The position numbers and the translations under genes were made by a program. The notes under the pieces were generated by a model, which saw nothing but the letters and a program-made list of their open reading frames with translations, was not told the DNA's origin and did no database searches. This document shows positions 1 through 8,248 of a stretch of 64,000 nucleotides of DNA, one piece after another; position 1 is the first letter of the stretch; the number at the start of each line of letters is the position of its first letter. Origin of the DNA: Kribbella aluminosa (GTDB lineage: Bacteria; Actinomycetota; Actinomycetes; Propionibacteriales; Kribbellaceae); the NCBI RefSeq assembly GCF_017876295.1, contig NZ_JAGINT010000001.1, positions 496,001-560,000 of the forward strand. The letters run 5' to 3'.

Positions 1-2
1 TC

Positions 3-275
3 GCGCACCGCGTCCAGGACGTCATCGACGCCCGGTACGCCGACAGGCTCCCGCTCGCCGAGCTGGCCGGGGACGTCGGCGTCAGCGAACGCACGCTGAC
101 CCGGATGTTCACCACCGCGACCGGTCTCACGCCGCTGCGCTACCAGCAGCTGCTCCGGGTGGAGCGCGCCGAGCACCTGATCGGCCACGGCAGCACGATC
201 GAGTCGGCGGCCCGCTCGGTCGGGTTCGAGGACCCGCGGATGCTGCGCCGGTTGCGGTCTCGTGCTTCTGTCTAG
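3..275 (+). CDS. AraC-family transcriptional regulator, C-terminal part (truncated by window edge)
   Basis: The reading frame is open from base 3 to a TAG at 273-275 and lacks its 5' end. The 90 visible residues form the two helix-turn-helix motifs of an AraC/XylS DNA-binding domain: the first around LAELAGDVGVSERTLTRMF, then the linker TPLRYQQLLRVERAEHLI, then the second around IESAARSVGFEDPRMLRRL. Proteins of this family usually bind DNA as activators, with a sensory N-terminal domain that cannot be seen here. The effector and target are unknown. The C-terminus ends only a few residues after the second motif, as is usual. Confidence 0.85.
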   Translation, partial: AHRVQDVIDARYADRLPLAELAGDVGVSERTLTRMFTTATGLTPLRYQQLLRVERAEHLIGHGSTIESAARSVGFEDPRMLRRLRSRASV

Positions 276-342
276 ACCAGAACAACTTTTCCCTCGCATC
301 GGACGTCTACCAGGGACAACTGATCGAACGAGGGGACGAACC

Positions 343-1002
343 ATGAAGGTTGCTCGGAGCATCCGTCGAGGGGCGGTCGCGACCGGTGCGGCGACGGCGA
401 CGCTGGCGGTGGGGCTGAGCCTGCTGGCCACGCAGGGGGCCGGCGCCGCCACCACGACCGCGACGGCGCTGAGCCGTTCGCAGTTGCTGACCGTCGGACA
501 GGTGAAGCAGGCGGATGCGCGCCGCGCCTGGAGCACGCAGGTTGACAAGGGGCTCCTGCCGTCGACGTACTGCGGTCCGGCATCGACCGAGGGGAAGCAC
601 GTGGCGGCGCGGATGGCGCGGGGCTTCACCGACGAGATGGACGCGTACGGCGCGCAGTACGTGAGCCAGTACGCGAACCCGGCGTCCGCGCGGGCGGCGT
701 ACAACTCGGTCATCGCGACGCTGAAGACCTGCACGTACAGCAAGCCGGCGCCGACGCACGCGCGGAAGATCACCGAGAACCGCGTGGTCAAGGGTGCCTC
801 GGGTGACCTGACCCAGGTGATCCGCTGGTACGACTACCCGAAGCCGAACGACCCCGGCAGCGAGGCCGGCGGCTTTCCGTACGCCGTCACACTGAAGGGC
901 CGCACCGTGTCGGTCCTCGCCTTCCGCGAGATGGGTCCCGGCGTACCCGCGCCGAACTTCGACAAACTCGCCCGCCAGGCAGCCGCCAAGGTCACCAGTT
1001 GA
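343..1002 (+). CDS. Secreted protein of unknown function (possible PknH-like sensor-domain fold)
   Basis: This encodes 219 residues. I chose ATG 343 because AGGGGAC at 331-337 is a good ribosome binding site and an N-terminal Sec signal peptide follows at once: positively charged MKVARSIRRG, a hydrophobic core, then Ala-rich GAGAATTTA, so cleavage is probably near residue 35. An upstream in-frame GTG at 262 lies inside the preceding gene and is rejected. The mature part has two cysteines (TYCGPAS and LKTCTYS) that could form one disulfide, a pattern seen in small extracellular mycobacterial-type sensor domains. I cannot assign a function. The gene is convergent with the ABC importer downstream, with a strong hairpin between them. 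Confidence 0.7.
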   Translation: MKVARSIRRGAVATGAATATLAVGLSLLATQGAGAATTTATALSRSQLLTVGQVKQADARRAWSTQVDKGLLPSTYCGPASTEGKHVAARMARGFTDEMDAYGAQYVSQYANPASARAAYNSVIATLKTCTYSKPAPTHARKITENRVVKGASGDLTQVIRWYDYPKPNDPGSEAGGFPYAVTLKGRTVSVLAFREMGPGVPAPNFDKLARQAAAKVTS

Positions 1003-1015
1003 CGCGCGGGATGTG

Positions 1016-1052
1016 GTTCGGCGGCACGATGGGGGGCATCGTGCCGCCGAAC
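1016..1052. terminator. Bidirectional terminator hairpin between convergent genes
   Basis: A perfect 15-bp stem (GTTCGGCGGCACGAT at 1016-1030, its reverse complement at 1038-1052) closes a 7-nt loop. It sits between the stops of the secreted protein gene and the convergent substrate-binding protein gene. There is no U tract, as is common for actinobacterial terminators. Confidence 0.8.
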
Positions 1053-1062
1053 GGGGGAGGGG

Positions 1063-2121
1063 TCAGGACAGGGGCTGGGCGGACTGGACGAACTGGTTCG
1101 TGTAGGTCTTGGTCAGATCGATCGCCTTGCCCTTGACCGCCGGGTTGAAGGCCGACAGCACGGCCAGGCAGGTCTTCGGCCCGTCGGTGGGCATGATGCC
1201 GGTCGGGTTGTAGATGCCCTTCTCACTGTTCAGCGCCGCGACGTACGCCGGCTTGCCGACACCGGCGTAGTAGTCGGCCGGCATCTTGTCCGCGATGTCG
1301 GCCGCCGAGTGGGACTGGATCCACTTCAGCGTGGCGACGTACGCGTTGACGAGCTTCTGGACGACGTCCTTGTGCGCCTCGACGTAGCTCGTCTGCATGT
1401 AGAGCGAGGTCGCCGGGTACGTCCCGCCGAACGCCTTCTTGGCGCCTTCGGCCGTCCGGGTGTCCTCGATGATGTACGCCGCCTTGTCGGACAGCAACTT
1501 GGACACCGTGGGCTCCGTCGTCATCCCGCAGTCGATCTGCTTGTGTTCCATCGCGGCGATGAACGTGGTGCCGGCCTGGACGCCGATCCGGGTGGTCTGG
1601 GACGGGTCGATGCCGTTCTGGGTGCCGAGGTACTGGGTGAGGAAGTCGGTCGACGACCCCACGTCGGTGATCCCGAGGTGGCGGCCCTTCCAGTCCTTCG
1701 GGCTGCTCACCGTGCCCTTGAGGTCGCTGCGGCAGAGCTCGACCTCACCAGGAACCTGCAGCATCGAGACCACCGCCTCGGCGTACTTGCTGCTGGCCTG
1801 CAGCGCGATCGTGTGGTCGTAGAAGCCACCCGTGCCCTGCACCTTGCCGGCCATCATCTCGGTGGTGGCATCGACGCCGGCGCCTTCGCCGATCAGCACC
1901 ACGTTGACGCCGGCCTTGTCGTAGTAGCCCAGCTGCTTGGCCAGCATGAACGGCAGGTAGATCTGCTTGTCCAGCCCGCCGACCATGATGGTGACCTTCT
2001 CCCCGCTCACGCTCGACCCGGCGACGGCCTGGCCGTTCGACCCGCCCTGGGCGTTGTTGGCGCATCCCGCCAGGGCGAGTGCGGCGGTGCAGGCAACGGC
2101 TGCGGCGACACGTTTCTTCAC
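1063..2121 (-). CDS. ABC transporter substrate-binding lipoprotein, NitT/TauT (SsuA/THI5-like) family
   Basis: This encodes 352 residues. The N-terminus MKKRVAAAVACTAALALAGC is a lipoprotein signal with lipobox LAGC, so the protein is probably anchored outside the membrane by a diacylated Cys20. The body matches the NMT1/SsuA type of periplasmic-binding fold: an early strand KVTIMVGG, LPFMLAKQLGYYDKAGVNVVL, the hinge-side segment GRHLGITDVGSSTDFLTQYL, and a C-terminal helix-rich part. Relatives bind nitrate, sulfonates, taurine, thiamine precursors or aromatic acids, and the ligand cannot be read from sequence. It is the first gene of a minus-strand trio? No: it is the last, downstream of the permease (36-bp gap) and ATPase genes. 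The divergent two-component system suggests carboxylate-responsive control. Confidence 0.88.
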   Translation of the reverse strand: MKKRVAAAVACTAALALAGCANNAQGGSNGQAVAGSSVSGEKVTIMVGGLDKQIYLPFMLAKQLGYYDKAGVNVVLIGEGAGVDATTEMMAGKVQGTGGFYDHTIALQASSKYAEAVVSMLQVPGEVELCRSDLKGTVSSPKDWKGRHLGITDVGSSTDFLTQYLGTQNGIDPSQTTRIGVQAGTTFIAAMEHKQIDCGMTTEPTVSKLLSDKAAYIIEDTRTAEGAKKAFGGTYPATSLYMQTSYVEAHKDVVQKLVNAYVATLKWIQSHSAADIADKMPADYYAGVGKPAYVAALNSEKGIYNPTGIMPTDGPKTCLAVLSAFNPAVKGKAIDLTKTYTNQFVQSAQPLS

Positions 2122-2157
2122 GAGTTTCTCCTTCTTTTCTGAGCTGTTGGGGGTCGT

Positions 2158-2979
2158 TCAGAGCGCGGCGAGGCCGGTGTCGCCGGCCGCCGCGGGGCGC
2201 CAGCGCAACAGTCGCTTCTCGAGCCGGGTGATCAGGAACTCGGCCAGCAGCGCGACCACGGCCATCAGCACCATGCAGGCCAGTACGCCGCTCTGGTTGA
2301 AGTTCCCTTGAGCTGTCTTGATCAGCATGCCGAGGCCCTTCTCGGCGCCGAGGAACTCACCGACGATGGCGCCGATGATCGCGAAGCCGAAACTCACGTG
2401 CAGGCTGGCGAGGATCCAGGTGAACGCCGACGGCAGCACGACCTGGGTGGTGAGCTGCCAGCGGGATGCGCCCAGCAGTTGCGCGTTGGCGGTCAGGTTG
2501 CGGTCCACCTCGCGGGTTCCCTGGAACGCGTTGAAGAACACGCCGAAGAACACCAGCACGATCACCAGCAGCACCTTCGAGGTGAGCCCGAGCCCGAACG
2601 CCACCAGGAACAGCGAGCCCAGCACGATCCGCGGGATCGAGTTCAGCACCTTGATGTACGGCGCCAGCACGTCCGCGAGCAGCCGGCTCCGGCCGAGCCC
2701 GATGCCCGCGACCACGCCGGCGCTCACGCCGATCAGGAACCCGATCACGGCTTCCTCCATGGTCACGAAGATCTGCTGACCGAGGCTGCCCTGGGCCGTG
2801 CCCTGGGTGACCCAGGTGACGATCTGCGACCACACCGCGCTGGGTTGGCCGAAGAAGAACGGGTCGATCAGCTTGGTCCGGGCGGCCAGTTCCCAGGCCC
2901 CGAGCCAGGCCACCAGGACGCCGATCCGGAGCCCGAGGATCAACCGGCGCCGCGGCGTCCACGGCCGCCGGGCGCTCAT
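2158..2979 (-). CDS. ABC transporter permease, NitT/TauT (SsuC-like) family
   Basis: This encodes 273 residues. The start ATG at 2979 overlaps the stop of the upstream ATPase gene by 4 bp, so the two are probably translationally coupled. A charged N-terminus MSARRPWTPRRR is followed by about six membrane segments. The binding-protein-dependent transport signature is the EAA-like loop around residues 185-205 (AQLLGASRWQLTTQVVLPSAF), which contacts the ATPase. The segment FGFAIIGAIVGEFLGAEKGLG is typical of SsuC/TauC permeases. It forms the channel of the importer encoded by the three genes at 1063-3779. A much longer open frame running upstream over the ATPase gene is not real. Confidence 0.9.
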   Translation of the reverse strand: MSARRPWTPRRRLILGLRIGVLVAWLGAWELAARTKLIDPFFFGQPSAVWSQIVTWVTQGTAQGSLGQQIFVTMEEAVIGFLIGVSAGVVAGIGLGRSRLLADVLAPYIKVLNSIPRIVLGSLFLVAFGLGLTSKVLLVIVLVFFGVFFNAFQGTREVDRNLTANAQLLGASRWQLTTQVVLPSAFTWILASLHVSFGFAIIGAIVGEFLGAEKGLGMLIKTAQGNFNQSGVLACMVLMAVVALLAEFLITRLEKRLLRWRPAAAGDTGLAAL

Positions 2980-3779
2980 GCCGCCACCACGCCGGTCGAC
3001 CGCGCGTACGCCTGCTCGACCTCCGAGCGGAGCGCCTCCCAGATGTGCTCGTACAGCTTGACGAAGCGCGGGTCGAAGCGGATCTCCTGGACGACCCGCG
3101 GCCGGGGCAGGTCGATGGCGAACTCCGCCTTCACCGTGCCCGGACCGGCGGTCAGTACGACGACCTTGTCGGCGAGCGCGATCGCCTCCTCCAGGTCGTG
3201 GGTGACGAACACGACCGCGGGCCGGGTCTGGTCCCACAGCGACAGCAGTTCGGTCGACATGATCGAGCGGGTCTGTACGTCGAGGGCGCTGAACGGCTCG
3301 TCCATCAGCAAGACCTTCGGCTGGTTGATCAGGGTCTGCGCCAGCGCGACCCGTTTGCGCATACCGCCGGACAGCTGGTGCGGGTACCGGTCCTCGAAGC
3401 CCGTCAGCCCGACCCGGCGCAGCCAGTCGCGGGCCAGCAGCCGGGCGTCCGCCTTGCGCGTGCCGCGGAAGAGCGGACCCGCGGACACGTTGTCGAGGAC
3501 GGTCTTCCACGGGAACACGGCGTCCTGCTGGAAGACGAACCCGGTGGTCGGGTCGATTCCGGTCACTGGCTTGTCCTCGACCAGGACCTCTCCGGCGGAC
3601 GGCTGCTCGAGGCCGGCCACCAGGGTCAGCGTGGTCGACTTGCCGCATCCGGTCGGACCGACCACGGCACAGAACTCGCCGTCGGCAACGGTGAGGTCCA
3701 GATCCTTCAACGCCGTGTAGGTTCCGCCGTCGGCGGTGGGGAACCGCTTGGTCACCCCGCGAAGCTCGATGGCCGTCAT
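2976..3779 (-). CDS. ABC transporter ATP-binding protein, NitT/TauT (SsuB-like) family
   Basis: This encodes 267 residues. ABC motifs appear in order: Walker A GPTGCGKST near residues 42-50, Q-loop FQQDAVFPW, signature LSGGMRKRVALAQ, Walker B KVLLMDEPFSALD, and the H-loop FVTHDLEEA. This layout is that of the SsuB/TauB/NrtD ATPases, which power import of small anions. It is the first gene of the minus-strand importer operon, overlapping the permease by 4 bp. The 191-bp gap to the divergent histidine kinase gene is the obvious place for a shared regulated promoter. Confidence 0.92.
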   Translation of the reverse strand: MTAIELRGVTKRFPTADGGTYTALKDLDLTVADGEFCAVVGPTGCGKSTTLTLVAGLEQPSAGEVLVEDKPVTGIDPTTGFVFQQDAVFPWKTVLDNVSAGPLFRGTRKADARLLARDWLRRVGLTGFEDRYPHQLSGGMRKRVALAQTLINQPKVLLMDEPFSALDVQTRSIMSTELLSLWDQTRPAVVFVTHDLEEAIALADKVVVLTAGPGTVKAEFAIDLPRPRVVQEIRFDPRFVKLYEHIWEALRSEVEQAYARSTGVVAA

Positions 3780-3970
3780 CTACGGCTCCTTCCGTGTGAG
3801 TGCCGTCACGTTAGGGAAATGGCGGTGGCCGCGGGAAGCCTTGTCCGCGTTGCGCAAGTTGGTCGCGATACCCGTGGTTTTGTGCGTTTTTCTCAGCCAT
3901 CCTCAGGGATTGCCCCGCGACCGCCGGGCTGGGCACGATGGACGGCGCGACCGGAAGGAGTTGGTGCACG

Positions 3971-5575
3971 ATGTTCCAGCGCGCCACCCTGGCGTCGCGG
4001 ATCCTGCTCGCGGTGCTCGCGATCGTCGGCCTGACGATGGCGGCGGGTCTCGCCCTGTACGTCTCCGTGACCAGCCGGACCGCGGACGCGAACGCGGAGG
4101 AGCGGGCCGCGGACATCGCCGGCGCGGTCGCCGAGACGCCGCTCGCCGCGCAGGCGCTCACCACTGCGGCCTCCCGCCCTGCACTGCGTGACCTCGCGGC
4201 CCGGATCGAGCACGACACCGGTGCGTCGTACGTCGTGGTGATCGGGGCCGACGGGACGCGGTACTCGCACCCGATCGCCGCGCTGGTCGGGCAGCGGATC
4301 GAGGAGCCGGTGGTGGCGCTCGACGGCCGGGTGCACACCGGCGCGGACAACGGCAGCCTCGGCCGCTCCGCGAACGCCCGCGTCCCGATCCGGAACGCCG
4401 CCGGTACGCCGATCGGTGAGGTCTCGGTCGGCATCCGGGAGAGCGACGTCTCCGCCCGGGTCAGCCAGGTCGTGCTGCCGGTGATCTTCTACACCGGCCT
4501 GGTACTGGCGATCGGCGTCGCCGCGTCGCTGATCCTCGCGCGGGCGATCAAGCGGGTCACGTTCGGGCTCGAACCCGCCGAGATCGTCGCGCTCGTGCAG
4601 GAGCGGGAGGCGATGCTGCACGGGATCCGGGAGGGTGTGATCGCGTTCGACCCGAACGGCCGGGTGAACGTGCTGAACGACGAGGCCCGCCGGCTGCTCG
4701 GCCTCCAGGCCGCGCGACTCGGTCAGCCGCTGGACGAACTGGTGCCGCCCGGCCGGCTCCGGGACCTGCTCTCCGGCGCGGTCGAGGGGACGGACGTCGT
4801 CGCGGTCACCGGCGACAATCTCCTGGTACTGAACCGGAGGCCGGTGGTCGTTGCCGGGCGCAACGCCGGGTCGGTGGTCACCATCCGGGACCGCACCGAG
4901 GTCGAGGCGCTGCTCCGCCAGCTCGACTCGGTGGAGTCCTTGACCACGGCCCTGCGCGCCCAGGAGCACGAGTACTCGAACCGGTTGCACGTGATGTCGG
5001 TGCTGCTCGGCCTCGGCGAGATCGAGGAGGCGACGGCGTACGCCGACGAGGTGAGCGTGAGGTCGCTGGCCGCCGACGTCGTCCGGGCCCGGATCGCGCC
5101 GCCGGTGGTCGCGGCGCTGCTGATCGCGAAGATCACCGTGGCCACGGAGCGGGACGTCGAGGTCGTGCTGACGCCGGACAGCGCGCTGCCGGCGTCGCGC
5201 CTCGACCACACGCCGCTGGTGACGGTGCTCGGCAACCTCGTCGACAACGCCGTCGATGCCGTTGCCGACGGCACCGGTTCGGGTCACCCGCGCGGCCGGG
5301 TGACGGTCGAGCTGCACGGCGACGGCCACGAGTTCCACCTGGTCGTGACCGACACCGGCCCGGGCATCCCCGCCGACCTGCTGGACCAGGTCTTCGTGGA
5401 CGGGTACTCGACCAAGGAGCCGCGGGCCGGCGGCATGCGGCGCGGCGTCGGTCTCGCCCTCGTTCAGCGGCTGGTACGGCGGGCCGGCGGTACGATCACC
5501 GCTTCGTCACCAGCGGGGGCCAGGTTCGACGTACGGCTGCCGGTGCGTCGCCAGGTCGAGGAGGTCGTGTCGTGA
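3971..5575 (+). CDS. Sensor histidine kinase, CitA/DcuS family
   Basis: This encodes 534 residues. I chose ATG 3971 (MFQRATLASR), preceded by GGAAGGAG at 3953-3960. Two membrane segments (about 9-31 and 166-190) flank an extracytoplasmic domain of about 130 residues of the PAS-like (sCache/PASp) kind that binds citrate, malate or other carboxylates in relatives. A cytoplasmic PAS domain follows (about 210-310), then the short dimerisation helix QEHEYSNRLHVM, where His333 is the expected phosphate acceptor, and an ATPase domain with LGNLVDNAVDAV (N box) and DTGPGIP (G1 box). It overlaps the response regulator gene by 4 bp. Its position divergent from the ABC importer suggests it controls that importer; this is inference. 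Confidence 0.92.
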   Translation: MFQRATLASRILLAVLAIVGLTMAAGLALYVSVTSRTADANAEERAADIAGAVAETPLAAQALTTAASRPALRDLAARIEHDTGASYVVVIGADGTRYSHPIAALVGQRIEEPVVALDGRVHTGADNGSLGRSANARVPIRNAAGTPIGEVSVGIRESDVSARVSQVVLPVIFYTGLVLAIGVAASLILARAIKRVTFGLEPAEIVALVQEREAMLHGIREGVIAFDPNGRVNVLNDEARRLLGLQAARLGQPLDELVPPGRLRDLLSGAVEGTDVVAVTGDNLLVLNRRPVVVAGRNAGSVVTIRDRTEVEALLRQLDSVESLTTALRAQEHEYSNRLHVMSVLLGLGEIEEATAYADEVSVRSLAADVVRARIAPPVVAALLIAKITVATERDVEVVLTPDSALPASRLDHTPLVTVLGNLVDNAVDAVADGTGSGHPRGRVTVELHGDGHEFHLVVTDTGPGIPADLLDQVFVDGYSTKEPRAGGMRRGVGLALVQRLVRRAGGTITASSPAGARFDVRLPVRRQVEEVVS

Positions 5576-6252
5576 TCAGGACGCTGGTCGTCGACGACGA
5601 CTTCCACGTGGCCCGCGCGCACACGCGTAGCGTCGAGAAGGTGCCGGGATTCACGGTCGTCGGCGAGGCGCGCTCCGCGGGCGAAGCGCAGCAGCTCATC
5701 ACCCAGGAACGGCCCGACCTGCTGCTCCTCGACATGTACCTTCCGGACCGGACCGGGCTGGACCTGATCCGGGAGCTGGCCGCCGCTCCGGGCGGCGGCG
5801 TACCGGACTTCATCCTGATCACCGCGGCCAGGGACATCGAGTCGGTCCGGGCGGCGATCCAGCTGGGTGCCATCTACTACCTGGTCAAGCCGTTCGCCTT
5901 CGCGGCCCTGCGCGAGCAGCTGGAGGCGTACCGGCAGTGGCGGCAGCGGTTGAGCCAGGCCCGCGAGGCCGACCAGGAGACCGTCGACACGCTGTACAGC
6001 ATGCTGCACTCGCCGGCCACGCACGCGCGACAGCGCCGGAAGCTGCCCGCGACCATGGCCCGGGTCCTGGAGGTCGTCTCAGGCTCGCCTGAGCCGCTCA
6101 GCGCCGCCGACGTCGCCGAGTCCCTCGGCTTCAGCCGCCCCACCGCCCAGCGCTACCTCGGCACCCTCGTCCAACGCGGCCTCCTCGATCTGAACCTCTC
6201 CTACGGCACCACAGGCCGCCCCGAACACCGCTTCACCCCCCACCGCACCTGA
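5572..6252 (+). CDS. Response regulator, CitB/DcuR family
   Basis: This encodes 226 residues from GTG 5572, coupled to the kinase by a GTGA overlap. The receiver domain (residues 1-120) has the acidic pair VVDDD, the phosphorylation site Asp54 in LLLDMYLPD, and YLVKPF with the conserved Lys. The C-terminal part carries a winged-helix type DNA-binding domain with the recognition segment VAESLGFSRPTAQRYLGTLVQRGLL, as in CitB/DcuR/MalR regulators. It probably activates genes for uptake or use of the ligand sensed by its partner; the divergent ABC operon is the best candidate target. Confidence 0.92.
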   Translation: MIRTLVVDDDFHVARAHTRSVEKVPGFTVVGEARSAGEAQQLITQERPDLLLLDMYLPDRTGLDLIRELAAAPGGGVPDFILITAARDIESVRAAIQLGAIYYLVKPFAFAALREQLEAYRQWRQRLSQAREADQETVDTLYSMLHSPATHARQRRKLPATMARVLEVVSGSPEPLSAADVAESLGFSRPTAQRYLGTLVQRGLLDLNLSYGTTGRPEHRFTPHRT

Positions 6253-6346
6253 CCTCCCTCCGTTGGATCTGTACGACGTCAGGACTGGACAGGTGGTTGG
6301 TGGGTAGATGACTGTGGTCGCGACCGCTCAGGAGGGGATTCACCGA

Positions 6347-8164
6347 ATGAAGCTCCGCTATGTGTTCAGCAGCATCATGCTGATGGTTCCGCTGGCGGTG
6401 GTTGCCCCGGCGACCGCCGCACCGCAAGATGCGGCGCCCGATCCGGCGGCTGCCGCCAAGGTGCCGTCGATGCTTCGGGACGCCGCCAAGGCCGCGGCGG
6501 CCAAGCAGGCCGGGGTGGCTGCCCGGGCGATGGGTGTCGAGAGCAACGGACGGATCGGCGTCCAGGTGTACGCCGCCGCGCCGATCACCGCCGCGCAGCA
6601 GGCCCAGCTGACCGCGCTCGGCGCCTCCGTCGAGAAGAACGCCGCCGATGTCACGAGCACGATCGACCTGCCGACCACCGGCCTGGTCTCCGCCAGCGTC
6701 CCGTACGACAAGCTCGACGCGGTCGCCGCACTCGGCTGGGTCAGCGCCCTGCGCCCGGCGCTGCGGCCCGCGGTGGACGTCGGCCCGATCACGGCCGAGG
6801 GGGTCCAGCTGCACCAGGCCGACAAGGCCCAGGCCCGCGGGCTGACCGGCCGCGGCCAGAAGGTCGGCGTGATCTCCGGCGACGCCGACCACGTCGCCGA
6901 AGCGATCGCTGCGGGTGAGCTGCCCGCGGACACCCAGGTGCTGCGGAGTGCGTCGTACGACAACGACGAGGGCACCGCGATGATGGAGATCATCCACGAC
7001 CTCGCGCCGGACGCGAAGCTGGCGTTCGCGAGCACGCTGGAGACCAACGCCGACTACTTCGAGGCGTTCCACGTGCTGGCGAACGCGGGCGTCACGATGA
7101 TCGCCGAGGACATCGCGCTCGACGACGAGCCGGTGTTCCAGCAGGGTCTGGGTGCCGCGACCGCCGAGGCGCTCGCCAAGCACGGCATCTGGGTCAGCTC
7201 GTCGGCCGGCAACCTCGGCAGCCGGCACGCCCCGCGGGTCACCGCGGTCGGCACCGGCAAGGGCCCCGACGGCGTCACCGGCCCGTACACCGGCTGCCCG
7301 AAGGACCCCGGCAACGTGGTGAAGCTGCGCGGCGACGACACGACGTACGACCTGAACCTGCTGCCCGGCGCCGGGATCCTGCCGACGCTGCAGTGGAGCG
7401 AGCCGCGGGCGATCTACCCGACCGCCGGACAGGGCGGGTTCACCGACCTGAACCTGTACCTGATGGACAGCACCGGTACGAAGTGCCTGGCGTCCAGCAC
7501 GAACGTCCAGGCGAACGGGGTCGGTGACACGATCGAGCAGTTCCAGTACTTCAACACGACCGGGGCCGCGCAGCGCGCGAAGCTGGTCGTGGATGTCGCC
7601 GGTACGTCGACCGCGCGCAAGGCGCCGATCCTCGACCTGCGCTGGCGGGCACTGTCGGCCGGTGTCCAGACGCTCGACCCGACCGACCGGGCCGGCTCGC
7701 TGAACCCGGACTCGAACTACACGATCTTCGCCACCACCGCGGGGGCCGTGAACGCGAGCGTGTCGACCGACCCGGCGACCGCCCCGGTGGAGCCGTACAG
7801 CGCGGCCGGTCCGGTGCAGCTCGTCACCACGACCCGCTGCCCGGCCGGCAAGCCCGGTCCGTGCAAGGGCATCCCGGGCGCCGGCGCGCTGAGCTTCCCG
7901 GCGCCGAACTGGCTGGCCGGTGACGGTGAGTCCGTCAGCGGCGCGGGCGGCTTCGGCTCCGGTACCTGCCCGACCACCACCGAGGGCGCCTGCCGCTTCT
8001 TCGGTACGTCGGCGTCCGCGCCGACCGCCGCGGGTGTCGCCGCCCTGACCCGGCAGGAGTTCGGCGGCCGCCTGGCCCCGGTCGCCCTGAACGTGCTGCT
8101 CTCCGCCCGCGCCGTGCACCGCAGCGAGCCGGGCTCCGGGTTCGGGGTGCTCAGCGCGAATTAA
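6347..8164 (+). CDS. Exported S8/S53-like serine peptidase with Glu in place of the subtilisin His
   Basis: This encodes 605 residues. ATG 6347 follows GGAGGGG at 6331-6337 and opens a Sec signal peptide (MKLRYVFSSIMLMVPLAVVAPATAAPQ, cleavage probably after TAA-type Ala). A propeptide-like region runs to about 160. The Asp region is GVISGDADH (Asp179). Where subtilisins have HGT, this protein has DNDEGTAMMEIIHDLAPDAKLAF with Glu208. The Ser motif is GTSASAPTAAGVAAL (Ser555). A long insert (about 285-500) separates the two halves. The D/E/S set is the sedolisin-like arrangement of the S53-like branch of the S8/S53 clan, so it may still be active. It is probably secreted. The upstream neighbours do not reveal a substrate. 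Confidence 0.85.
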   Translation: MKLRYVFSSIMLMVPLAVVAPATAAPQDAAPDPAAAAKVPSMLRDAAKAAAAKQAGVAARAMGVESNGRIGVQVYAAAPITAAQQAQLTALGASVEKNAADVTSTIDLPTTGLVSASVPYDKLDAVAALGWVSALRPALRPAVDVGPITAEGVQLHQADKAQARGLTGRGQKVGVISGDADHVAEAIAAGELPADTQVLRSASYDNDEGTAMMEIIHDLAPDAKLAFASTLETNADYFEAFHVLANAGVTMIAEDIALDDEPVFQQGLGAATAEALAKHGIWVSSSAGNLGSRHAPRVTAVGTGKGPDGVTGPYTGCPKDPGNVVKLRGDDTTYDLNLLPGAGILPTLQWSEPRAIYPTAGQGGFTDLNLYLMDSTGTKCLASSTNVQANGVGDTIEQFQYFNTTGAAQRAKLVVDVAGTSTARKAPILDLRWRALSAGVQTLDPTDRAGSLNPDSNYTIFATTAGAVNASVSTDPATAPVEPYSAAGPVQLVTTTRCPAGKPGPCKGIPGAGALSFPAPNWLAGDGESVSGAGGFGSGTCPTTTEGACRFFGTSASAPTAAGVAALTRQEFGGRLAPVALNVLLSARAVHRSEPGSGFGVLSAN

Positions 8165-8217
8165 GAAGTCGTAGTGGTCCGATTGAGTGCAAATTCAGTT
8201 CTCGTATTCATGGACCG

Positions 8218-8248
8218 ATGCCGCCATCCCCCGAAAGGATGGCGGCAT
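8218..8248 (+). promoter_or_regulatory. Hairpin sequestering the ribosome binding site and start codon of the luciferase-like gene
   Basis: ATGCCGCCATCC at 8218-8229 is the exact reverse complement of 8237-8248, with a 7-nt spacer. The right arm holds the 3' half of the AAAGGA ribosome binding site (8234-8239) and the first two bases of the start codon at 8247. In mRNA this 12-bp stem would block initiation. It could also terminate transcription from the upstream protease gene. Confidence 0.6.

Noticed and set aside
262..342. N-terminal extension of the secreted protein from GTG 262
   Set aside because: It overlaps the end of the AraC-type gene and would place 27 polar residues before a clean signal peptide that has its own ribosome binding site.
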